Assembly (NCBI GenBank): GCA_964496705.1
Contig: CAZCBJ010000177.1
Location: forward strand, 1 to 8,448
DNA: 8,448 nt
From: CAZCBJ01 sp964496705
GTDB lineage: Bacteria > Chloroflexota > Anaerolineae > Anaerolineales > Anaerolineaceae
Direction of reading: 5' to 3'
Shown: positions 1 through 6,578 of the stretch, piece after piece
How positions within the stretch are numbered: the first letter of the stretch is position 1
Layout of the letters: every line of letters begins with the position of its first letter
Program-made: the position numbers and the translations under genes
The notes under the pieces: generated by a model
The model's input: only the letters and a program-made list of their open reading frames with translations
Told to the model about the DNA's origin: nothing
The model's database searches: none

Positions 1-627
1 CGCGCCGGTGAAGCAGTGGATCGTCGCGTGTTGGTCGGCGCACGCACCGGCGCGACGGTGGTCGGCGCTCCGGTGACCACCGTGCTGCTCGCCCGCTTGC
101 TGCACCCCGACCCCAATCACCCCAACCGGCTGCTGCTCTCGCCCACCGAGCGCGCCTTTCTCAGGCACACCCCGTTCGACAGCCTGGGCCGCGAGGGCTA
201 TGTCTACTCCGCCGACTTCGGCCGCAGCCTGCATTACCTGGATGCCGCTGAGGGCGTGCTGACCACCTGGCGCGGGCTGGAAAAGGTGCATGAGCCGCAG
301 GGCTACGCCGGGCGCAGGCTGGTCACGCGCCTGGAGCGGGTGCGCGCGGGTGGGGAGGGTGAATGGTTCCACCCCGGCGAGGCTGAGCAACTGGCGTCTC
401 AACCCCATATAGATTTACAACAGGCGCAGCGTGAAGCGGCTCGCCGGCAGCGAAAAGAGCGCCTGCAACACTGGCGCAGCCTGAAACAACCGCCGCAGAC
501 CACCGCACCGAGCGAGGCGGTCTGCGTTCACTGCGGCCAGATCACCTCGGACTACTGGATGAACTGGATGGAAGAAAACCGCCGGCTGTGCAAATGCCGC
601 GAATGTCTGGCGCGCGGGCTGGCATAG
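1..627 (+). CDS. Unrecognised protein with C-terminal Cys cluster (5'-partial)
   Basis: The reading frame is open from the first base of the window to a TAG stop, so the N-terminus is probably missing. A GTG at 16 could be read as a start, but no Shine-Dalgarno sequence precedes it. I do not recognise the family. Numbering from that GTG, residues 1 to about 125 are a mixed, soluble-looking region with a Tyr/Phe-rich patch near 60-80. Residues about 135-160 are rich in Arg, Gln and Lys and probably helical. The tail (170-197) carries CxxC, 18 residues, then CxCxxC, that is Cys 170, 173, 192, 194 and 197. This looks like a small zinc-binding knuckle with one extra Cys; metal binding is inferred, not shown. 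Trp and Met residues lie between the Cys pairs. No signal peptide or membrane segment is visible in the part seen. The stop is 18 bp before the next gene, suggesting co-transcription. Confidence 0.7.
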   Translation, partial: RAGEAVDRRVLVGARTGATVVGAPVTTVLLARLLHPDPNHPNRLLLSPTERAFLRHTPFDSLGREGYVYSADFGRSLHYLDAAEGVLTTWRGLEKVHEPQGYAGRRLVTRLERVRAGGEGEWFHPGEAEQLASQPHIDLQQAQREAARRQRKERLQHWRSLKQPPQTTAPSEAVCVHCGQITSDYWMNWMEENRRLCKCRECLARGLA

Positions 628-645
628 ATCAAGGAGGAGGCAAGC

Positions 646-2625
646 ATGCAAAAAACCAATCCATTGCGACTCGAACTGGCTTTTTTCGCCATCATTTTTT
701 TGTTTGGTTTCCAGTTGATGACCAGCTTCATCGAGGGCATCTATGCCTTTGGTCTGCTGGGCACCGACATCCCGCCCGAGCTGGTCAGCGTGGTGGTGCT
801 GTTCTCGCCTTTGCTGCTGCTGGTCTTTCCCCGCGGCATTTCGCGGTTGGGGATGGCAGCACTGGCGCTGTTGATGGTCACTTGCCGGGTGGCGGCCACC
901 GCGCTGGAAACGCGTGGGATGATGCTGGCTTCAGGACTGGGCAGCGGCGCTTTCCTGCTCTTTCTGGCCGCGCTTTTCGTGAAGACCGAACGCCTTCCAT
1001 CTATCCCGCCCGGCCGGGTGCTGCCCATTTCGCTGGCGCTGGCGGTGGGCACCTCGGTTTTGCTGCGCTCCCTCGCATCGGGCAGCGACTACTCGCTGCT
1101 CAAAGCCGGGCAGTGGGTCGGCTGGCTGCTGGCCGCCATCGGGATGATCCTGCTGTGGCGCTGGCAGAGAGAAGATGCACCCCCCACGCCCAAAATTGCC
1201 GCCCATTCCGAAGCCATCCCGACCAATTTCTGGCATTTGTGCGCTCTGGCGCTGGGGCTGATCAGCGCGCTGCTGCTGCTCTATTCGGTCTTCAGCGCGC
1301 CCGGCGTGATGGTGCGTTGGAGTGAGCAAAGCTATCAGTTGGTGCTGTTGGTGATGATGAGCCTCTTTTGGGGTGCGGCCTTGCTGGTGGACCAGCGCCT
1401 GGAGCGGCTCAAGGGCTGGCTGCCGGTGTGGAACGGCTTTTTCGCCGCCGCGCTGACCGCTCTGGTGGCGCTCAACCAGGTCACCTTTCCCGCGGAGCCG
1501 TCGGCTTTTCCCATTCTGCAGCCGCAAACCGGCCAGGCCGCCTGGGCGGTGCTGATCTTGACCCTGGTCAGTTTCCCGGTGATCCTGATCGATGTGTTGT
1601 ACCTGACCGACCGCCTGCGCCGCGCCGAAGCATCGCCAGCGCAGTTGAGCGGCGCCTTCAGCCTGGCCAGCCTCTTCTTCCTGCTGGGGGTCTTTGCCCA
1701 GGTGTTCACCACCGTCTATGATTACATCCCGCTGGTGGGACCCTTCTTTCGCGACAAATACTGGCTGGCTTTCCTTGTCCCCGGAGCGATTTTGACGCTC
1801 AGCAGCCTGCTGACGGACAGGCCACGGGCCGGGTTTGAGCCGCGCCTCCACCCGGCAGCGCGGCTGGCGGTGATGGCGCTGCTGCTGGTGTTGGTGCTGG
1901 GCACCTGGAACCGCATCGCTCAATCCACCCTTAAACCGGCTGATCAGGCTGGCAGCCCGCTGCACGTGATGACCTACAACATCCAGCAGGGCTACAGTGC
2001 GGACGGACAGCGCGATTACGACGCGCAGATCGCGCTGGTGCGCAGCGTGGACCCGGACCTGCTCGGCCTGCAGGAATGCGATACCGCGCGGATTGCCAAC
2101 GGCAACAACGATGTGGTGCGCTACTTCGCCGACCGGTTGGGGATGCACGCTTACTATGGCCCGCGCACGGTCACCAGCACCTTCGGCATCGCGCTGCTCT
2201 CCAAATACCCCATCCGCAACCCGCAGACTTTTTTCATGTTCAGTCAAGGCGAACAAACCGCCACCATCCAGGCGCAAGTGCTGGTGGAGGGAGTGACCTT
2301 CAACGTCTTCGTCACCCACCTCGGCAACGGCGGACCGCTGATCCAGCAGCAGCAGGTGCTGGCGCGTGTCCAGGGCCTGGACAATGTCATCCTGGTGGGC
2401 GATTTCAACTTCAGACCGGAGTCAGCCCAGTACCAGTTGACCCGCGAATCGCTGCAGGATGCCTGGCTGCTGGGCGGTCAGGGCAGCAGCGGTGAGCGCA
2501 GCTTTGACCCGCAAAAGCGCATCGACCACATCTTTCTTTCCCCCGGCCTGCGCGCGCGCAACGCGGTATACCTGCTCAGCCCGGCTTCCGATCATCCGGC
2601 GCTGACAGCCGTAATAGAATGGTAA
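646..2625 (+). CDS. Polytopic membrane protein with C-terminal endonuclease/exonuclease/phosphatase (EEP) domain
   Basis: This 659-residue protein has two parts. Residues about 10-421 hold roughly 12-13 hydrophobic segments, including a last helix at about 404-421. Residues about 440-659 form an EEP (DNase I-like) hydrolase domain. Expected metal and catalytic positions are all present: N445 in MTYNI, E477 in LQECD, H558 in THLGNGG, D586 and N588 in VGDFNF, D627-H628 in RIDHIF, and D649-H650 in SDHPAL. The family includes nucleases, sphingomyelinases and inositol-phosphate phosphatases, so the substrate cannot be named. A membrane anchor favours a phosphodiester in lipid or at the cell surface over DNA. 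The order of parts recalls eukaryotic CWH43, which remodels GPI lipids; this is inference. The start is supported by a strong Shine-Dalgarno sequence (GGAGGAGG, 633-640) five bases upstream of ATG. It lies 18 bp after the upstream gene and 21 bp before the KDPG aldolase gene. Confidence 0.88.
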   Translation: MQKTNPLRLELAFFAIIFLFGFQLMTSFIEGIYAFGLLGTDIPPELVSVVVLFSPLLLLVFPRGISRLGMAALALLMVTCRVAATALETRGMMLASGLGSGAFLLFLAALFVKTERLPSIPPGRVLPISLALAVGTSVLLRSLASGSDYSLLKAGQWVGWLLAAIGMILLWRWQREDAPPTPKIAAHSEAIPTNFWHLCALALGLISALLLLYSVFSAPGVMVRWSEQSYQLVLLVMMSLFWGAALLVDQRLERLKGWLPVWNGFFAAALTALVALNQVTFPAEPSAFPILQPQTGQAAWAVLILTLVSFPVILIDVLYLTDRLRRAEASPAQLSGAFSLASLFFLLGVFAQVFTTVYDYIPLVGPFFRDKYWLAFLVPGAILTLSSLLTDRPRAGFEPRLHPAARLAVMALLLVLVLGTWNRIAQSTLKPADQAGSPLHVMTYNIQQGYSADGQRDYDAQIALVRSVDPDLLGLQECDTARIANGNNDVVRYFADRLGMHAYYGPRTVTSTFGIALLSKYPIRNPQTFFMFSQGEQTATIQAQVLVEGVTFNVFVTHLGNGGPLIQQQQVLARVQGLDNVILVGDFNFRPESAQYQLTRESLQDAWLLGGQGSSGERSFDPQKRIDHIFLSPGLRARNAVYLLSPASDHPALTAVIEW

Positions 2626-2628
2626 AAT
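2602..2628 (+). promoter_or_regulatory. Possible weak promoter ahead of KDPG aldolase
   Basis: CTGACA (2602-2607) and TAAAAT (2623-2628) resemble sigma70 -35 and -10 boxes, but the 15-bp spacer is shorter than the preferred 16-18 bp. The elements overlap the last codons of the membrane-EEP gene. If real, they would let the sugar-acid genes be transcribed apart from the two upstream genes. Short A/T-rich matches also arise by chance, so this is tentative. Confidence 0.2.
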
Positions 2629-2646
2629 CAATTTTCAGGAGGCATT

Positions 2647-3312
2647 ATGGCTGCATTCGATCGCATGACGGTACTCAACGCACTGCTGAACGGTGGGCTG
2701 GTGCCGCTGTTCTACCACCCCAACGTGGAGACTGCCCACAAAGCCGTGCTGGCCTGCATCCGCGGCGGGGCAGGCGTGGTGGAGTTCACCAACCGCGGCG
2801 ACGGCGCCTTCCAGGTGTTCAGCGAGGTGCTGGCCCGGGTGCGCAAGTCCAACCCGCAGGCCATCCTGGGGGTTGGCTCGGTGATTGACGCGCCCACTGC
2901 GGCGCTGTACATCTCCATCGGGGCCAACTTCATCGTCGCGCCCAACCTCAACCGCGAGGTGGCGAGGTTGTGCAACCGGCGCAAGGTGGCCTACATCCCC
3001 GGCTGCCTGACCCCCAGTGAAGTGTCGGATGCCGAGGAAGCCGGTTCCGAGATTGTTAAAATCTTCCCCGGCGACTCCGCGCTGATCAAGGCCATCCTCG
3101 GTCCCATGCCCTGGGCCCGCCTGCTGCCCGCCAGTGGGATCGAGGTGACGCGCGAGAGCGTGTTCAAGTGGATCAAGGCCGGGTCGGCTTGCCTGGGTGT
3201 GGGCAGCAATTTAATCACCAGAGAAGCGCTGGCCAGCGGCGATTTTGAGACGATCGAGAACAACACCCGCAACATGATCGCCTGGATCTGCGAAGCGCGC
3301 GAGAGCAAATAG
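2647..3312 (+). CDS. eda: 2-dehydro-3-deoxyphosphogluconate (KDPG) aldolase
   Basis: Class I aldolase of the Entner-Doudoroff pathway that splits 2-keto-3-deoxy-6-phosphogluconate into pyruvate and glyceraldehyde 3-phosphate in the cytoplasm. The 221-residue product is near the usual size for this TIM-barrel family. E46 and R50 in VEFTNRG match the catalytic Glu and substrate-binding Arg of E. coli Eda (E45, R49 in EVTLR). K138 in VKIFPGD is the expected Schiff-base Lys (K133 in E. coli). GVGSVIDAP, IPGCLTPSE and LGVGSNLI are further family motifs. The EFTNRGDGA and KIFPGD wording differs from proteobacterial Eda and suggests a distinct subfamily. KDPG versus KDPGal specificity cannot be read from sequence, but the adjacent KDG kinase supports KDPG. 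The start is set by AGGAGG (2637-2642), four bases before ATG. It lies between the membrane-EEP gene and kdgK, 33 bp before the latter. Confidence 0.92.
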   Translation: MAAFDRMTVLNALLNGGLVPLFYHPNVETAHKAVLACIRGGAGVVEFTNRGDGAFQVFSEVLARVRKSNPQAILGVGSVIDAPTAALYISIGANFIVAPNLNREVARLCNRRKVAYIPGCLTPSEVSDAEEAGSEIVKIFPGDSALIKAILGPMPWARLLPASGIEVTRESVFKWIKAGSACLGVGSNLITREALASGDFETIENNTRNMIAWICEARESK

Positions 3313-3345
3313 AAATTTTGACCATATCGTAAAGCTGGAGGCTGG

Positions 3346-4380
3346 ATGACCGCAAAAGTCGTGACTTTCGGAGAGATCATGCTGCGCCTGATGCCGCCCA
3401 ATTGGGAGCGGGTCAAGGTGACGCGCGTCTTTGAGGCGCTCTACGCCGGCGGCGAGGCCAATGTTGCCGTATCGCTGGCCAATTACGGCGTACCCGCAGT
3501 GTACGTGACCCGCGTGCCCGACAATGACCTGGGCGACGGCTGCCTGGCTTACCTGCGCCAGTACGGGGTCATCACCGAGCATATCTTGCGCGGTGGTGAA
3601 CGGTTGGGGATTTACTTCCTGGAGAAAGGCGCCGCCCAGCGCGGCAGCAAGGTGATCTACGACCGCGCGCATTCGTCCTTTGCCACAATCCAGCCCGGCA
3701 TGCTCAACTGGGAACAGGTTTTCGCGGGCGCCGACTGGTTCCACTGGACCGGCATCACGCCTGCGGTGTCCGAGAGCGCCGCGGCGGTCTGCCTGGAGGG
3801 CGTGCAAAAAGCCAAAGTGCTGGGCCTGACCGTCTCCTGCGACCTGAATTACCGCAAGAATCTATGGAAATGGGGCAAGCCGGCGGGAGAGGTGATGGCC
3901 GGGCTGGTGAAGCATTGCGACCTGGTGATTGCCAACGAGGAGGACGCCGAAAAAGTCTTTGGCATCCATGCCCAGGGCGCGGATGTGACTGGCGGCAGGG
4001 TGGAAGCTGCCCAGTATACTTACGTTGCTGAAAAGTTGGTCGAGCGTTTCCCGCAGGTCAAAACAGTGGCTTTCACCTTGCGCGGATCCATCTCGGCATC
4101 CCACAACACCTGGTCGGGCATGCTTTGGCGCGGCGGACAAATTACCACCGCGCCGGTGTACGACATCGATTTTATCGTCGACCGGGTGGGCGGGGGTGAT
4201 TCGTTCGGCGGCGGCTTGATCTACGCGCTGCGCCAGGGGCGCCCGCTGGGCGAGGCGCTGGGCTTCGCCGTGGCTGCCTCCTGCCTCAAACATTCCATCC
4301 CCGGCGATTTCAATGCGGTAACGGTGGATGAAGTCGAGAAATTGATGGCTGGCGACGCCTCAGGGCGCGTCTCGAGGTGA
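3346..4380 (+). CDS. kdgK: 2-keto-3-deoxygluconate kinase (PfkB family)
   Basis: Sugar-acid kinase that phosphorylates 2-keto-3-deoxygluconate to KDPG with ATP, feeding the aldolase encoded just upstream. The 344 residues fit the ribokinase/PfkB family. The N-terminal substrate motif is GGEAN (35-39), followed by VAVSLANYG. The C-terminal signature is VGGGDSFGGGL, with D285 as the expected catalytic base; GGGD replaces the more common GAGD. The stretch SCLKHSIPGDFN near the C-terminus is typical of KDG kinases within PfkB and supports this specificity over fructokinase or ribokinase. GGAGG (3337-3341), four bases before ATG, sets the start. The aldolase-kinase pair is a standard module for using KDG from sugar-acid or uronate breakdown or from a semi-phosphorylative Entner-Doudoroff route. 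No dehydratase, transporter or regulator of that pathway is in the window. Confidence 0.9.
   Translation: MTAKVVTFGEIMLRLMPPNWERVKVTRVFEALYAGGEANVAVSLANYGVPAVYVTRVPDNDLGDGCLAYLRQYGVITEHILRGGERLGIYFLEKGAAQRGSKVIYDRAHSSFATIQPGMLNWEQVFAGADWFHWTGITPAVSESAAAVCLEGVQKAKVLGLTVSCDLNYRKNLWKWGKPAGEVMAGLVKHCDLVIANEEDAEKVFGIHAQGADVTGGRVEAAQYTYVAEKLVERFPQVKTVAFTLRGSISASHNTWSGMLWRGGQITTAPVYDIDFIVDRVGGGDSFGGGLIYALRQGRPLGEALGFAVAASCLKHSIPGDFNAVTVDEVEKLMAGDASGRVSR
4374..4380 (+). promoter_or_regulatory. Shine-Dalgarno of surE inside the end of kdgK
   Basis: GAGGTGA is a strong match to the anti-Shine-Dalgarno sequence. It covers the last codons and the TGA stop of kdgK, seven bases before the surE ATG. This arrangement fixes the surE start and suggests translational coupling between the two genes. 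Confidence 0.7.
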
Positions 4381-4387
4381 GCGGCAC

Positions 4388-5194
4388 ATGGCAGACCTAA
4401 AATATCAAATCGTCCTGACCAACGACGACGGCATCCAGTCACCCGGGCTGTGGGCCGCGGCTGAGGCGCTGGCCGGGCTGGGCTTTGTGACCGTAGCCGC
4501 GCCGCGCCAGCAATTCTCCGGCGCAGGGCGCTGTCACCCGATCAACTCCGACGGGCGCATTGAGAAGGTCAAGCTGCAGGTGGGTGCACAGGAATGGACC
4601 GTGTACGCGGTGGGCGGATCGCCGGCTCAATCTGTGGTGCATGCCGTTCAAGAACTGTCCAAGCGCAAGCCCGACCTGGTGGTGTCGGGCATTAATTACG
4701 GCGAGAACGTGGGCACCTGCATCACCGGCTCCGGCACGGTCTGCGCGGCGATCGAGGCGGCTGCCCACGGCATCCCGGCGCTGGCTGTGTCGCAGCAATT
4801 GACCGATACCGATTACCTGGGCTATTCGCGCGAAGTGGACTTTTCCACCGCCGGTTATTTCACCCGCCTGTTCGCCACGGCGCTGCTGGAAAAGCGCCTG
4901 CCGCCGGATGTGGACCTGCTCAAGTTGGATATACCCGCCGGCGCCACGCCGCAGACCCCCTGGCAGGTCACCCGCCTGTCGCGCCTGCCCTATTTTGTGC
5001 CGCAGCTGCAGCGTGACGGCCCGTTGGAAGAGCGCGCATCGATTGATTACCCGATCGTCGCCCCGCCCGAGCGGGTGGAACCCGGATCAGACGTGCATGC
5101 CATGCTCAATGGTTACGTCTCCCTCACCCCGATCAGCCTGGACATGACCTCGCGGGTGGATTTTGGCGAACTGGAAAAGCTGCTGGGCAAATAA
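4388..5194 (+). CDS. surE: 5'/3'-nucleotidase SurE
   Basis: Metal-dependent phosphatase that dephosphorylates nucleoside 5'- and 3'-monophosphates; some members also trim short polyphosphate. At 268 residues it is typical of the family. The N-terminal LTNDDG motif supplies metal ligands D13 and D14. S44 lies in the APRQQFSGAG loop, and N103 in SGINYGENVG is the further expected ligand. SGTVCAAIEAAAHGIPALAVS and the C-terminal GYVSLTPISLDMT block are also family hallmarks. Two motifs deviate: the usual GTPADCV reads GSPAQSV, and the usual YSGTV reads GSGTV preceded by ITG. The metal site looks intact, so activity is expected but specificity may differ. It is the last gene of the unit, 7 bp after kdgK with its ribosome-binding site inside kdgK, and a hairpin terminator begins 9 bp after its stop. 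SurE is more often near pcm or rpoS in proteobacteria, so linkage to sugar-acid genes is unusual. Confidence 0.93.
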   Translation: MADLKYQIVLTNDDGIQSPGLWAAAEALAGLGFVTVAAPRQQFSGAGRCHPINSDGRIEKVKLQVGAQEWTVYAVGGSPAQSVVHAVQELSKRKPDLVVSGINYGENVGTCITGSGTVCAAIEAAAHGIPALAVSQQLTDTDYLGYSREVDFSTAGYFTRLFATALLEKRLPPDVDLLKLDIPAGATPQTPWQVTRLSRLPYFVPQLQRDGPLEERASIDYPIVAPPERVEPGSDVHAMLNGYVSLTPISLDMTSRVDFGELEKLLGK

Positions 5195-5202
5195 AGCACA
5201 TC

Positions 5203-5236
5203 AAAACGTCGGAATTTAGCCAAATTCCGACGTTTT
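5203..5236. terminator. Bidirectional rho-independent terminator between surE and ychF-type gene
   Basis: AAAACGTCGGAATTT (5203-5217) and its exact complement AAATTCCGACGTTTT (5222-5236) form a perfect 15-bp stem around the 4-base loop AGCC. The stem ends in four T on the + strand and, by symmetry, four T on the - strand, so it can end both the surE unit and the convergent ychF-type gene. The stem core is less GC-rich than a classical terminator, but position and perfection make this role the best explanation. The remaining bases up to 5313 show no gene or other clear signal. Confidence 0.8.
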
Positions 5237-5313
5237 AGTATCACGTATTTGCATTAATTGCGACACTTTCTCTTAACCTCCCTTAGATTGGCACCTGGGG
5301 GAAGGTTGCACGA

Positions 5314-6384
5314 TCACACGTTGAAGCGGATGTTGAGCACTTCGCCGTCCTTGACGATGTACTCTTTGCCTTCCAACCTGAGCTTTCCTTTGGCGCGCGC
5401 TTCGCTCAGCCCACCCAGCGCGGTCAGATCATCGTAATGCACAACCTCGGCGCGGATGAAACCCTTCTGCAGGTCGGTGTGGATCTCGCCGGCTGCTTCC
5501 GGGGCGGTGGCGCCGCGCTGCACCGTCCAGGCGCGCACCTCATCCGGGCCGACGGTGAAGAAGGATTGCAGCCCAAGCAGGTCGTAGGACAGACGGATCA
5601 TGCGGTACAGGCTGGGCTCTTCAATGCCGTACTCAGCCAGGAACAACTGGGCATCCTCGGGCGGAAGCTGGGCGATCTCGGCTTCCAGCTTGCACTGCAG
5701 CGCCACCATCTGGCTGTGCTTGTGAGCATAGCTGATCTCAGGCGCGGGCTGACCCTCACCCAGGTTGAACACCACCAACACCGGCTTGCGCGAGAGGAAA
5801 CCAAAACCGGCCAGCGTGCGCTCGTCCTCGTGACTCAAAGCCAGGTCACGCAGCGGCACCTCGTTGGACAGCTCCTGCTGAAAACGCTCAAACAGGGCGA
5901 TCTCGCGCTCGACCACCGCCTTTTCGCGCCCGCCGCCCTTCTTGCGTTCCTCGTTGAGCCGTTCCAGCTTGCGCTCCACCGCGATCAAATCGTTGAGCAC
6001 AAACTCGCTGTCCATCGCCACCAGGTCGCGCCCGGGGTTGAGGCTGGCCTGGATATGCGGCACGTTCTCGTCCTCAAAGCAGCGCACCACATGAATGAAA
6101 CCGTCCATTTGGGTCAACTGGTTGAGCAGCGCGCCGGAGATGCCCGCCTTGCCGGTGCTGCCGTCCAGCCCGGCGATGTCGGCATAGGTCACTTTGGCGT
6201 AGATGGTCTTTTTCGGTTTGAACATCGCCGAAAGCGTGTCGACGCGCCCGTCAGGCACGTCCACCACGGCGGTGTGCACCTCGAATTTTCCGGCTGACAT
6301 GCCGGTGGGCACGCTGCCGAGCGTCAGCGCGTTGAACAGCGTGGTTTTACCTGATTGCGGAAGTCCTATGATACCAAGACGCAT
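5314..6384 (-). CDS. ychF: YchF/OLA1-family P-loop NTPase
   Basis: Ribosome-associated, Obg-related ATPase/GTPase linked in other bacteria to translation and stress response. The 356 residues are close to the usual 360. The P-loop GLPQSGKTT has K13. The G3 motif is DIAGL (69-73), with Leu where Ras-type GTPases carry catalytic Gln, as in the HAS class. The base-recognition motif is NLGE (N207, E210) in place of NKxD, as expected for YchF proteins that prefer ATP. A charged helical, likely coiled-coil region spans about 130-175. The C-terminal TGS-like/DUF933 domain (about 273-354) holds FFTVG, AWTVQRG, IHTDLQKGFIRAEVV and VKDGEVLNIRFNV. The segment between P-loop and G3 lacks the NVPN and ATIEPN blocks of E. 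coli YchF, so this is a divergent subgroup. ATG immediately precedes the P-loop, fixing the start, but only a weak Shine-Dalgarno sequence is visible. It is divergent from tRNA-Leu and convergent with surE. Confidence 0.88.
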   Translation of the reverse strand: MRLGIIGLPQSGKTTLFNALTLGSVPTGMSAGKFEVHTAVVDVPDGRVDTLSAMFKPKKTIYAKVTYADIAGLDGSTGKAGISGALLNQLTQMDGFIHVVRCFEDENVPHIQASLNPGRDLVAMDSEFVLNDLIAVERKLERLNEERKKGGGREKAVVEREIALFERFQQELSNEVPLRDLALSHEDERTLAGFGFLSRKPVLVVFNLGEGQPAPEISYAHKHSQMVALQCKLEAEIAQLPPEDAQLFLAEYGIEEPSLYRMIRLSYDLLGLQSFFTVGPDEVRAWTVQRGATAPEAAGEIHTDLQKGFIRAEVVHYDDLTALGGLSEARAKGKLRLEGKEYIVKDGEVLNIRFNV

Positions 6385-6399
6385 AACTTGAAGAATACC

Positions 6400-6428
6400 T
6401 TGACCCTTCTGGGAATATTCGATATACT
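6400..6428 (+). promoter_or_regulatory. Sigma70-type promoter of tRNA-Leu
   Basis: TTGACC (6400-6405) and TATACT (6423-6428) differ from the -35 and -10 consensus by one base each and are separated by an ideal 17 bp. Transcription would start near 6435, about ten bases before the mature tRNA. The -35 box begins only 15 bp from the start codon of the divergent ychF-type gene. The spacer contains the perfect palindrome GAATATTC (6413-6420), whose role, if any, is unknown. Confidence 0.75.
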
Positions 6429-6445
6429 AGATTTGGCGTTGACCG

Positions 6446-6527
6446 GCCGGAGTGGCGGAATTGGCAGACGCGCACGACTCAAAATCGTGTACCTTCGGGT
6501 ATGTGGGTTCGATTCCCACCTTCGGCA
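6446..6527 (+). tRNA. tRNA-Leu (anticodon CAA)
   Basis: Complete class II tRNA of 82 bases. The acceptor stem pairs GCCGGAG (6446-6452) with CTTCGGC (6520-6526), including one G-U pair, and A6527 is the discriminator. The anticodon stem CACGA/TCGTG (6473-6477, 6485-6489) closes the loop CTCAAAA, giving anticodon CAA at 6480-6482, which reads UUG leucine codons. The long variable arm TACC-TTCG-GGTA (6490-6501) and the discriminator A identify leucine. The T arm is GTGGG-TTCGATT-CCCAC (6503-6519). The 3' CCA is not encoded, as A73 is followed by CAC, so a CCA-adding enzyme must finish it. Confidence 0.96.
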
Positions 6528-6545
6528 CACAAAATTATATCACAG

Positions 6546-6570
6546 CCCCTCCCTCTCATTCAGGGAGGGG
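6546..6570. terminator. GC-rich hairpin between tRNA-Leu and the glycosyltransferase gene
   Basis: CCCCTCCCT (6546-6554) and AGGGAGGGG (6562-6570) form a perfect 9-bp stem with loop CTCATTC. On the + strand it is followed by TTCTGCTTTC, a weak T-rich tail, so it fits a terminator for the tRNA transcript. It also lies 8 bp beyond the stop of the convergent gene, but the T tract on that side is poor. The 18 bases between the tRNA and the stem are A/T-rich 3' trailer. Confidence 0.7.
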
Positions 6571-6578
6571 TTCTGCTT

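Noticed and set aside
588..1325. Open frame of 245 codons on the + strand overlapping the 5' part of the membrane-EEP gene
   Set aside because: It is in another frame of the same coding region, is Arg/Ala/Gly-rich and has no motif, so it is a shadow.
931..2319. Long open frame of 462 codons on the - strand opposite the membrane-EEP gene
   Set aside because: Its translation is rich in Gln, His, Arg and Gly with no domain, as expected for the complement of a GC-rich gene. The + strand frame has a strong ribosome-binding site and recognisable catalytic motifs.
3318..3345. TTGACC before kdgK as a possible -35 box
   Set aside because: No acceptable -10 box lies 16-18 bp downstream; that position holds the kdgK ribosome-binding site and start region.
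3211..3807. Open frame of 198 codons on the - strand spanning the aldolase-kinase junction
   Set aside because: It crosses two well-supported + strand genes and their ribosome-binding site and shows no family resemblance.
5437..6297. Open frame of 286 codons opposite the ychF-type gene
   Set aside because: It is the antisense of a gene with unambiguous NTPase motifs, and its translation is low in complexity with many His, Gln and Leu.
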